From Russula earlei (Eukaryota > Basidiomycota > Agaricomycetes > Russulales > Russulaceae), in the NCBI GenBank assembly GCA_025769875.1, contig JAGFNK010000629.1:1-28981 (forward strand): a DNA stretch of 28,981 bases, read 5' to 3'. The first letter of the stretch is position 1. Each line of letters begins with the position of its first letter. The notes below the pieces were generated by a model that was given only the letters and a program-made list of their open reading frames with translations, had not been told where the DNA came from and ran no database searches. The position numbers and the translations under genes are program-made. Shown piece after piece: positions 19,140 to 28,207 of the stretch.

Positions 19140-20098
19140 TGTCAAGACTCACTGTTGAACTATCCAGTTCAAGAGCGAGGGATAAGCTCGAAGACGAGTC
19201 GATAGATGTCCAAGACCGCGTGGGCAAGGAGTAGAACCCAGAGGAGCAACAAATACCAGAGAGGTATTGTTACTGTGAGAGTAGAACAATCACGCAGGGA
19301 AGAGGCCAGGATAGTCACAAGGGGATGGTCCTTAAAGGAGTATCCCAGGAATGGAGAGTGTCGTAAACAAATGGACAGTCTGAGGACTGTCCGCTACTTT
19401 ATTGAGCGCTTATATACTACAAGAGAACTGCTAAATAAGGAACAAGTCATAACCTTGTTATCAAGCACCATAGAGTGATGAGTAAGAAGTCGAAGGACGC
19501 TTACTGAGCATGCTCAGTCATGCTCAGTAAGCTGCTGAGTAAGAAGCTTCTCTTGATGAGTAAGAGCTTCCATTGTCCACGTGTTCACTGCTTTAGTGCA
19601 CGTGCAAGCACCTGATTCATTTTCTGTTAGTTAGTTTAGGGCTGGTCATTTGAGGACTTGTAGTTTGGTTAGGGAATAGTGTTATCTTATAAGGCCCTTA
19701 TAGTTCTATTAGGGTCCTTAGAGTCGACCCTAATACTTCTATTAAGGTCCTTAGTGTTGCCTTATAGTTCGTTCTATAGTTATTAGAGTTGGTCTAATAA
19801 CGCGTTGTAGGGCCTTTGATACTAGGTTAGTACCTATTGTAGAGTTCCTAGGGTCATTCCAAAGGGTCCTTAGAAAGGCCCTAATGCTGTCTTTTGTTGC
19901 TAGAAGGGTTGCCTTTAAGTGGGGCTTGCTGTATGTCGATTGTGCCGAGAATCGCTCGCGCAACAATGCGCGCGCGATATTGTGGACACCTCTACTCACC
20001 CCTTTTGCTCGTGTGAACAGGGTGACACCATAGAGGCTGGGTTTCCTCCTATAAGGAAGGGTCCTTCAAGGGCCCTTTCCGGAGAATGGTTCATGACA
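19140..20098 (-). mobile_element. Solo LTR, family B, nested in the element A 5' LTR
   Basis: 959 bp on the minus strand, with perfect GCCTT duplications (19135-19139, 20099-20103). The 3' LTR at about 28960 holds the undisturbed site (gccgccttcgccg), which proves insertion after element A. It keeps most CpG sites (19957-19976 reads cgcgcaacaatgcgcgcgcg), so it is the least decayed copy. A 90-codon frame (19206-19478) runs antisense across its R/U5. Confidence 0.96.
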
Positions 20099-20180
20099 GC
20101 CTTCGCCACGTACCATCTGTTCCGACCCTTGCCCACCTGCTCCTGAGTCCTTAGTGATCAGCAGTACGTGTCTTGACATC

Positions 20181-20190
20181 TGGACAGTCT
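20181..20190 (+). other. Element A primer-binding site, self-priming type
   Basis: TGGACAGTCT, two nt after the LTR end. It is perfectly complementary over 10 nt to AGACTGTCCA at 18919-18928, the predicted 5' end of the element's own RNA. Tf1 and several other fungal gypsy elements are known to prime minus-strand synthesis with the 5' end of their transcript; this layout is the same. Confidence 0.75.
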
Positions 20191-20209
20191 CTCATCATCC
20201 CTGTATTGA

Positions 20210-21193
20210 CCAGCCAATGATCAAGTGTCCACTTCTAACTCCCCCACTTTGGTTAACACCTCCCTACGTCTCCCATCTCCTCTGCAACCTACCCCACGCA
20301 CTGCCCTTCGCATCCTCACTGAAGACCTCGACCCGGTCAATACATCCTTGCCCCTCAGCATCTTGTACTCCCCAACAGCCCCACCATCGTCTCCCAGCAT
20401 TCCCCAGCCCATTCCTGACCAATTTGTCCCCATCGGCACTCCCCCTCCAGCGCAGAACGAGCAGCAGCAAGCGGACCGTCCTCCCTTGCCTGAAGGCTTC
20501 CTCAACCACCCTCCTTGCACAGCATTCCGGTTCCACCCTCATCAGTACTTTGTCCTTCCCACCACCAATCGTTCCCGTGAGCAGTGGTGTCCCCTCCATG
20601 ACTTAAATCACCAAGACTACCTGGGACGCATCCCTACTTCAGACCAGTTGAGTCGTCGCGCCTTCACAGACACCTACACAACCGCCTTTCGTGCACGCAT
20701 CGTCCACACTTTTGCTGTGGAGCCTTCCAACCCTGCCCTTGCCACCCAGTACAACTTAACCCCCTTCGGCATCTGTTCCAACGTCGGGATATACGCCCCG
20801 GACGCTGACTTCCCCCTCGGACGCATCACATACATCTTTAACACTTCTTTGTTTAGAAAACTACTTACTTTGCCTGCTATTTACCGCCCTGCTTACGAGG
20901 GCTCGTTTTGCTTATCTATTGTACACGACTTCTTGGACGGATGCCTCACCTTTGCTTACGGTTACTTACATTTCGAGGAGAACAGTAACCGCGTATCTCT
21001 ACGTCACTATTCGACTTATACAGTCAACACCATCCACTTTAACCCCCAGCTACTTCACTTCTGCTTCACGCCTCGTATTCCCCCTAACCCTCTCGAAATA
21101 ATCGAGAGGGTACCGACTCGAAACCATAGATCTTGCGCACGGTTCTTAAAAAGTAAGGACCACCCTTGTAATGCTTCAATAAAGATTGAATAA
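20210..21193 (+). CDS. Unknown ORF1 between PBS and gag of element A
   Basis: One uninterrupted frame, about 322 codons from a GTG at 20225 to TAA at 21191. A stop lies at 20207 and there is no in-frame ATG at all, so the original start was probably lost (perhaps ATG to GTG). The first 90 residues or so are rich in Pro, Ser and Thr (SPTAPPSSPSIPQP). The rest looks globular, with many aromatics (FRFHPHQYFVLP, SLFRKLLTLPAIYRPAYEG, VHDFLDGCLTFAYGYLHFEE). I recognise no gag, zinc knuckle, protease or membrane segment. Position before gag is unusual for gypsy elements. It may be an N-terminal part of one long pre-gag protein that continues into ORF2. Function unknown. Confidence 0.6.
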   Translation, partial: PANDQVSTSNSPTLVNTSLRLPSPLQPTPRTALRILTEDLDPVNTSLPLSILYSPTAPPSSPSIPQPIPDQFVPIGTPPPAQNEQQQADRPPLPEGFLNHPPCTAFRFHPHQYFVLPTTNRSREQWCPLHDLNHQDYLGRIPTSDQLSRRAFTDTYTTAFRARIVHTFAVEPSNPALATQYNLTPFGICSNVGIYAPDADFPLGRITYIFNTSLFRKLLTLPAIYRPAYEGSFCLSIVHDFLDGCLTFAYGYLHFEENSNRVSLRHYSTYTVNTIHFNPQLLHFCFTPRIPPNPLEIIERVPTRNHRSCARFLKSKDHPCNASIKIE

Positions 21194-22727
21194 AGATCCT
21201 TTTGTTTTAACTAAAGTGCCTCGTGAATACGCCTTAGAAGAAGACGAAGAAGAAGACGCTATCACTCGACATGTCTTAAACTTAAATCATTATCGAACTT
21301 GGACCTCCGTTGCGTTCCCTGTCACTACTTTAACCAACTTGCACGACATACCAGAAGTAGAACCACCCCACGAAGACTTTCCTCATCTTATTGTCAAAGA
21401 ATTCCTTGGAGTCTTACCTTTTGGACAGCTCTTAAGCCACGACGAACACGCATTATACCTCAAAACTCTTAGTTGACTTCTGCCACCAGCACGACAACAA
21501 TTGTTATATTGGCACCTTGCTCAAGCGAAGAACATCCAAGGACAACCAGTTGACTATCAATCCCTACGCACCAGTGAATTAAATCTCTGGACCAGAGTCA
21601 TTCAACCACGACACCACATCATTATCCACTCCTTGAGAACAGGATATCACTTATTCTACTTAGCTTGGACTTACATCAGCTATTATTGGCTCACAGTCCA
21701 GTTCTACCACCTACGCCTCAACAGAATACAAAGGGAAAACCAATCTTACTGTTCAACTTGCTGTTGTACCAGGAATACACAACACCTTTGATTGGGAAAC
21801 TAACTCTTGGCTATACGACGCAGACTACAATCAACCTTGGGCAATTACCAGCCCAGACGCCTCATATACTGGTCCCCCTGCATACTATTCTGTCCCAGCG
21901 ATCCTAGAAGCCTCAAGTCTCGCTCCCTCGACCCCTCACACCAATTCAAACCACCAGTCCCAACTAGCCTAAGAACATTGGTCCGCCAGCACAGAAGGTA
22001 CCGAGTCAAATCCCGTGGACAGCAAGGTGTAACTGCAAAACAGAGTATTGCACTGTGCAACTTTCGACCAGATACACCTCCTACCCCTGACGGAATCACC
22101 TTGTGGACACCAGGCGATTATCACCTCCCGATTCAGTAGTCCTGGCTCCTCGACACAGAAGACGTGCAACGCCTCAGAGAGCCCCCTCTAGAGAAACAGT
22201 TCCCAACGCAAGAGGATTCCTTGTTGAAAGACCATTACCTCCTACTCCCCCTGACGCTTACTTACCCTCTGTTTACCACTCGTATTCCTACCCCTGTCAT
22301 ACCTTCTCAACCCTTTGCATCGCCATTTGTTGAATCACCTGATAGTATCGACATTAGAAATACTGAACTTCACTCCTATCTACCAGAACAATCTTTCTTA
22401 GCCCTAAACCTACCTACACGTTCAAAAGAGAACTACTTGAATTCAAGAACTATTGCACACAGGCTTGGCATCTTAGAACGACACACTTTGTAGTATATCA
22501 ACATCCCACCAGAGAGATAAACGACTTTGCTATCTCACCAGCAGAATTCGAAGGATACTTGTGGAAAACCCGAGTAGTCTTGACCCAAAGCAGCATCACC
22601 GAAGAATACTCCCGAATCCACTTGAGAAAGCACCAAGGAAGACCCGACACTATTTGACTGAAACCAGCCTACACCATTGCATATCCTTGGAACAACGGCC
22701 ATTGGACTATAACCTGTCGTCTAGATC
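21183..22727 (+). pseudogene. Broken ORF2 region of element A, function unknown
   Basis: Coding-like sequence in changing frames between ORF1 and gag. Frame 0 from 21183 overlaps the ORF1 end and reads PREYALEEDEEEDAITRHVL, passes one TGA at 21474, and continues QQLLYWHLAQAKNIQG. A second frame (21664-21969, no ATG) reads TNLTVQLAVVPGIHNTFDWE and NQPWAITSPDASYTGPPAYY. Then comes a basic, proline-rich piece (RRRATPQRAPSRE, near 22160). From about 22362 to 22655 a frame reads TFKRELLEFKNYCTQAWHL and AEFEGYLWKTRVVLTQSSI. It looks like one protein of about 500 residues eroded by indels. No known domain recognised; acidic, Pro-rich and basic segments are all that can be said. Confidence 0.5.
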
Positions 22728-22728
22728 T

Positions 22729-24244
22729 ATGAGCACTAGGAGAGACATCACTGACGAAGAAGAAAATCTAATCCCACTCCTATTTGAAAACCTCAGCTAC
22801 GACACCCAAGATCACTGTTACCGAGGAAGATTTGCGGGTACACCTATTATCAACCACGGAAATCTTTCTGACACTTGGTTATACGAAGACGATAACGACG
22901 AAGTTACCACTGAACAACTTAAAGCAGCAGCCCCAGGAGCAGAGAACTGTTCAAGACTTCAATCCCTATAACTACACAGGCCTCTTCCTAGACAAACCAG
23001 TCAAGTGGAGCCGTTCTAGAAAACATTGGGTTTACTATAACAATCGAGAAGTCGATTTTACAGCCAGAACACCTCAAGAAGTTACCGCTATCCTAGGAAC
23101 TGCTCAGAGCACTCGAAGCACCACTCCAGGACCTTCCACTCAGCGTAATACCCAACAACCTACTCCTCATACAACTAGCAACGTACCACAAGCAGTCCCT
23201 CGAACGCTCACTCCAACTAGAATCCAATTACAAGGTTCAGCCCCACCTATTGTTACAGCTGCAACAACTCAGAACCCCACCATGTCAAGCAATCCACGCC
23301 TTGTCAGGAACAGCACCAGAACCCTTTGACGGAAAGGCTGATAATGCAGAAGCCTTTTGGGCAGCCTTGGCCAATTATTATTACATCAATGGCGACTCCT
23401 TTACAGATGAAAGCAAGAAGGTTGCCGCTGCACTAACCCACTTTAAAGTAGGAACACCCTGCCTGGAGCAGTGGGCTAGAGAACAAACCACCTAAGGCTA
23501 TGGCTCGTACAGTAGCAGACTATGGATCATGGGACGACTTCAAGAAAGCCTTTGCCGATCACTTCATCCCTGCAGAAGCAGAATTGGCCTCCGCTAATAC
23601 CATGCACACCTATTATCAAGGAAAACTACCATTTAATGAATGGTATCAGAAATGGTCGCACCATGCATCACGAGCTACCACCGATGAAAGAACAAAGATG
23701 TACGCATTTAGGAAGAACATTAACCCGGCCTTACATCAGAAAATATTGGGAATCACACCAACACCAACTACACTTGCAGCCCTTGTCAAAGCAGCAAGAG
23801 AATTCGACAACCTTTTCCACCTATACAACTCCTACTGCTTTTCGAGGAGGACGCTCTGTGCGTGCCCGAGGATTAAACACTCAAGGATCAGACAATCCAT
23901 TGGAAATTAACTTGTACCAAGGAGAACCCAATGAACGACCCTGGGAATCCAGAAGTGAAAGGAAACCCCTCACAGATGCAGAGAAAGAGTTTCGACGCAA
24001 GAACAATCTCTGTTATTATTGTGGAAAGAAGAATCATATGGCAAATCAATGTAGAGCAAAGAAAGCAGCTCAAGGACGCCAACGACAAGGATCTCGCCCC
24101 CAAACAGTCAGAGCTACAACCATCCAAGATGAAAACATCGAACCTGCGCAAGAAGAACCCGTTCCTGTTGCATCACTAACAACTTGGAGAGAAACACTTG
24201 CAGACTCGATCCTCCGCCCAAGATCTGCTCCTATGGATTTTTAA
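22729..24244 (+). pseudogene. Element A gag with zinc knuckle, frame-broken
   Basis: A true ATG at 22729 opens MSTRRDITDEEENL. The frame changes near 22930 (YNYTGLFLDKPVKWSRSRKH), near 23290 (PFDGKADNAEAFWAALANYYY), near 23495 (DYGSWDDFKKAFADHFIP, EWYQKWSHHASRATTDE) and near 23830 (RGGRSVRARG). The final part has one CCHC knuckle, CYYCGKKNHMANQC, at 24011-24052. The capsid-like core is the segment from PFDGKA to about 23820. The stop at 24242 overlaps the protease frame that opens upstream of 24184, so Pol was probably made by a frameshift or another recoding. Structural protein of the virus-like particle; now inactive. Confidence 0.88.
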
Positions 24245-25952
24245 TTGGACCCCCTTCTGCACCGAGAAGGGACGCGGTCCAAATCAGTACGATACAAAGA
24301 GAAATCAATTACCCCAAAGTTTTTACCAAGAATATTCGCTCCCCATCCATTGCCTTGAAAGTTACCTTAGTGGGGAAGACAAGCGGCAAAGAAATCGGTG
24401 CAAGAGCCCTGCTCGACAGTGGAGCAGAAGGAATGATAATCCATGAACGATTCGCACAAAGACACCACCTGCACCTCCGAACTATGACCAAACCATTGCC
24501 AGCACAGAATGTAGATGGAACACAAAATGCCAATGGACTAATACGCTTTAGCACTATCCAGAGACTTCGCATTCAAGCGCATACAGGCGCTACTCATGAC
24601 GAACAAGCAGAATTCCTTGTCACTAACATTGGAGATCACGACATCATCTTAGGAACAGACTGGCTACGACACCACAACCCAGATATCGATTGGGCAAATG
24701 ACACAATCACGCTGAGGAATTGCCCCCGAACCTGCCTTACCACACACCCAAGCATAACCATTGCATCTGCATCTGGAACGCGGAATTACCAAATACAAGC
24801 GCTTACTTTCCCTGAAGAAGAAGAACCTGAATTTGCAAACGTTGCTGCACTAATCTTCCCAGATACTGAAGGACCATTGAACCCATGTGTGGACGAACAA
24901 ATCTACAATGCATTTCGACCAGTGACAATCAGCATAAGAGCCAAATCAACCACAGCTACCAAACTAGCCCATGCAGAAACACCCCCCAAGACATTAGACG
25001 AACTTATCCCTGTCCAGTTCTTGAAATGGCGAAAGGTTTTTGACGAACAAGCCTCTCAACGCCTTCCTGCTCACCAACCATGGGACCATGCAATCAATCT
25101 AAAACCAGGGATCGCCCGACGCGATTCTGGCATCTACCGACTTACTCCCAAGGAACTACAAGCCCTAAAAGAATACTTAGACGAACATTTGAAAAGAGGC
25201 ACAATCCGACCATCAAAAGCAGCTATTGCCAGCCCATTCTTCTTTGTAGAAAAGAAAGGAGGAAATCTACGACCAGTACAAGACTACAGAGCCCTGAATA
25301 CAGCAACTGTCAAAGACGCGTATCCACTACCCTTGATTCCTGAATTAATTGACAAACTCCAAGGAGCCCAATACTTTACCAAGTTTGACGTACGATGGGG
25401 ATACAACAATATCCGCCTAAGAGAAGGCGATGAACACCTCGCAGCATTCAAGACACCATTAGGACTCTTCGAACCATTGATAATGACATTTGGTCTCTGC
25501 AACGCCCCAGCCACTTTCCAACGCTTTATGAACACCATCCTAGCAAATACATTGCCACTGAACGAGTGGTTGTTTATCTAGATGATATACTAATCATGGC
25601 GCAAACCTTGAACGAACTAGACGACTGGACACATAAGGTCCTAAAAACACTCCAAGACCACGACTTATACTTGAAACCAGAGAAATGTGCTTTCCGACAA
25701 ACCTCTATTAGTTACCTAGGCATCAATATCTCCCAAGGACGAATATCCATGGACCAAGACAAGTTAATAGGCATTACAAAATGGCCTACTCCGACCAATG
25801 TTACAGAAGTACAAGCATTTCTAGGATTCTGCAACTTCTATCGACGATTTATCCACCAATACTCTCGAATAGCACGGCCCTTGTTTAACTTAACAAAGAA
25901 AGAAACCCCTTCAAGTGGGAAGACGATGAAGAACAAGCATTTCAGAAACTAA
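24184..25952 (+). pseudogene. Element A protease and reverse transcriptase
   Basis: Protease: ALLDSGAEGMI with active DSGA at 24415-24426, then DIILGTDWLRHHNPDIDW. RT: QPWDHAINLKPG, FFFVEKKGGNLRPVQDYRAL, AYPLPLIPELIDKLQGAQYF, TKFDVRWGYNNIRLREGD, PLIMTFGLCNAPATFQRFMN. A one-base-type frame change near 25550 puts the catalytic YLDD (25575-25586) in another frame, which continues through LKPEKCAF, YLGINIS, TEVQAFLGFCNFYRRFI. A further change comes near 25910. Catalytic residues are intact; only the frames are broken. Polymerase that makes cDNA inside the particle. Confidence 0.93.
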
Positions 25953-26444
25953 TCCAAGCATTCACAACGGCCCCAATCCTCATGTTACCTGACCATACGA
26001 AACCCTTTCGACTCATCTGCGATGCAAGTGACTTTGCAGTCGGTGCAATCTTGGAACAACCCGATGAATTTAATAGATATCACCCAGTAGCCTATTTCTC
26101 GAAATCCTTGGACCCCGCACAACGAAATTACATGATCTACGATAAAGAACTCCTTGCTATTGTCTTATCCCTCTGGCACTTCCGACACTACCTTGAAGGC
26201 GCTACACACCCCATTGATCTATGGACAGACCACAATAACTTGACATACTTCATGACAAAACAGAAACTCACGAGACGACAAGCCCGATGGGCACTCCTCC
26301 TCAGCAATTTTGACTTCACTATCACCCATCACCCAGGAACTATGAACAAAGCAGACGGTCTGTCCAGGCGGCCAGACTTTAAAGAGGGGATACAAAACGA
26401 AAATGATGGAAAGGTGCTCCTAGATGACAAATTTTTTAAAATCA
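25905..26444 (+). pseudogene. Element A RNase H domain
   Basis: Frame from about 25910: EDDEEQAFQKL, then LICDASDFAVGAILEQ (first catalytic Asp), YFSKSLDPAQRNYMIYDKELLAIV (catalytic Glu in DKELLA), DLWTDHNNLTYFM (catalytic Asp in TDHNN), and DFTITHHPGTMNKADGLSRR. All core residues are present. It leaves frame near 26445, before the linker to integrase. Removes RNA from the hybrid during cDNA synthesis. Confidence 0.93.
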
Positions 26445-27960
26445 GAGCAACACGCACCTCCTGCTACAGAACCAATCGGCGACCAAGAACTTCGACAACA
26501 ACTACGATCTAGCAAAGACTATGACCCAGAAGTATCTAACGCGTTAGCAATCATTATAAAGAATGGACCAAGACGACTATCCAAAGGCTTACAGGACTGG
26601 AACCTCGAAGATGGACTAATATTATTCAAAGGAAAGGTCTATATCCCAAACAACGACACCCTAAGAAAGAAAATTCTGAAACTACACCACGACTCCCTTG
26701 CCACTGGACATCCTGGCCAATGGAAAACTTACGAACTAATCAGCCGAAACTATTGGTGGCCAGGAATGCTAACCTATGTCAAAAGTTACGTAGACGGTTG
26801 CGCAATTTGCCAGAGTACAAAGAACCGTCCAAAGACAGAAACACCCCTTGTACCAATTACACCAGCCTGGAGAAGTATGGAAAAGCATTACCATGGACTT
26901 TATCACGGACCTACCGATTTCACAAGGCTTTGACAGCCTCCTAGTCGTGGTAGATCGATTCAGTAAAGCAATAATCATTACCCCTTGCCACAAGACAATC
27001 ACAGCAGATGAAACAGCGACACTAATCATGAACAATGTCTGGAGAAGAATAGGCCTCCCGACACAAATAATATCAGACAGAGGCCCTCAATTCGCAGCAA
27101 AAGTTACTCAAGAACTATGGAAGAAGTTAAATGTCAAAGTATCATTAAGCACAGCATATCACCCACAGACAGACGGAGAAACAGAACGAGTTAACCAAGA
27201 ACTAGAACAATACCTACGAATATTTTGCAACCATCAAGCAGACAATTGGGCAGAACTGATTCCCTTTATGGAGTTCGCACATAATGCCAGACAACACAGT
27301 GCTACGAACAAACCCCCTTTTGAGGTCTGGTATGGCTTTAACCCAACATTTGCTCCGCCCCTTGCCTTTACATCAAAGTTCCCTTCAATCCAAGAAAGAC
27401 TATCAAGACTAAACCAACTCAGAGAAGAAGTAGCTGCCTCCCTGAACCGAGCAACAGAAATCATGAAGCAATCAGGACCTCAATCCTCCACATTTCGTTT
27501 TAAAGAAGGGGATCAAGTATGGCTGGAAGCCACAAATCTACGAACCACTCACCCAAAAGCAAAACTAGCCCCTCGACGCTACGGGCCATTCAAAGTCACC
27601 ACTGCCTATCCAGTAAACGTTCGCCTCGAACTACCAAAGTCTTGGAAGATACACCCAGTTTTTCACCACTCCCTGATCAAACCTTATAAAGAAACCGCTG
27701 CCCACGGCCCTAACTTCTCAAACCCACCACCGGTACTAATCGAAGGAGAAGAGCAATACGAAGTGGAACAGATCTTAAACTCTCGACTCTCCCCGAACCG
27801 CAAAGGGATTCAATACCTAGTTAAATGGAAAGGGTACACTGCTGCAGAAAATACTTGGGAACCAGCCTCTAACCTATCAAGAGCGCAATCACTTGTCAAA
27901 GACTTCCATCGGAAATATCCGAAAGCGCTTAAAACAATTCCCACCAGGAGTAACCCCTAA
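26424..27960 (+). pseudogene. Element A integrase with C-terminal chromodomain
   Basis: HHCC zinc finger (LHHDSLATGHPG ... CAICQSTK) at about 26680-26822. A frame change follows near 26880. The core domain has DFITDLPISQGFDSL, IISDRGPQF and HPQTDGETERVNQELEQYL, so D, D and E are all present. A C-terminal GPF/Y-type motif follows (RRYGPFKV, KIHPVFHHSLIKPY). The chromodomain is at about 27753-27930: YEVEQILNSRL, YLVKWKGYTAAENTWEP, with aromatic cage candidates Tyr, Trp and Trp. In chromoviruses this module binds methylated histone H3 and steers insertion to heterochromatin. TAA at 27958. Confidence 0.94.
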
Positions 27961-28193
27961 ACCAATAACTCTCATCATGACCTCTGTCGACGACTACCTT
28001 TATCCTTGTTACCAACGAACTTTTCAAAGAACCCCTGCGATCACATGCACTCAATCGACCACAGCTATCCCCAAAGCAATCCATAGAACAAGAAAGAATT
28101 CCCCACGAACAAACAGACTTCGACTTTTCATATGCAAACTACTCCACCTTCCAAAGAAACAAGTCCCTACCGTTGCAGGAGCAACAAGTCTAT
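27961..28193 (+). other. Pol-to-PPT tail of element A
   Basis: About 230 bp between the chromodomain stop and the PPT. One frame is open from about 27984 through the PPT (ELFKEPLRSHALNRPQ, SIEQERIPHEQTDFDFSYAN); another (27893-28195) overlaps the integrase end. Neither has a recognised domain. It may be a lost C-terminal extension of Pol or an untranslated tail. Confidence 0.4.
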
Positions 28194-28207
28194 AAAGAGG
28201 GGATGAA
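28194..28207 (+). other. Element A polypurine tract
   Basis: AAAGAGGGGATGAA directly before the 3' LTR start (TGTTACG at 28208). The expected primer for plus-strand DNA synthesis; interrupted by one T. Confidence 0.85.

Larger units (their letters stand above)
18383..20178 (+). repeat. 5' LTR of element A, split by LTR-B
   Basis: TGTTACGAACCAAGG to GTGTCTTGACA. Without the LTR-B insert and one GCCTT copy it is about 832 bp, matching the 827-bp solo copy at 10352. U3 has repeated TGACNTCA motifs; TATATAA is at 18887-18893; the R hairpin is at 18909-18927. A U5 hairpin TACCAG/CTGGTA is near 19079-19098. Confidence 0.94.

Noticed and set aside
20221..20606. Overlapping frames on both strands at the ORF1 start
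   Set aside because: ORF1 is longer and protein-like; the others reflect the Pro/Ser-rich, C-rich composition.
27961..28195. An env-like gene after integrase
   Set aside because: Too short, with no signal peptide or membrane segment.
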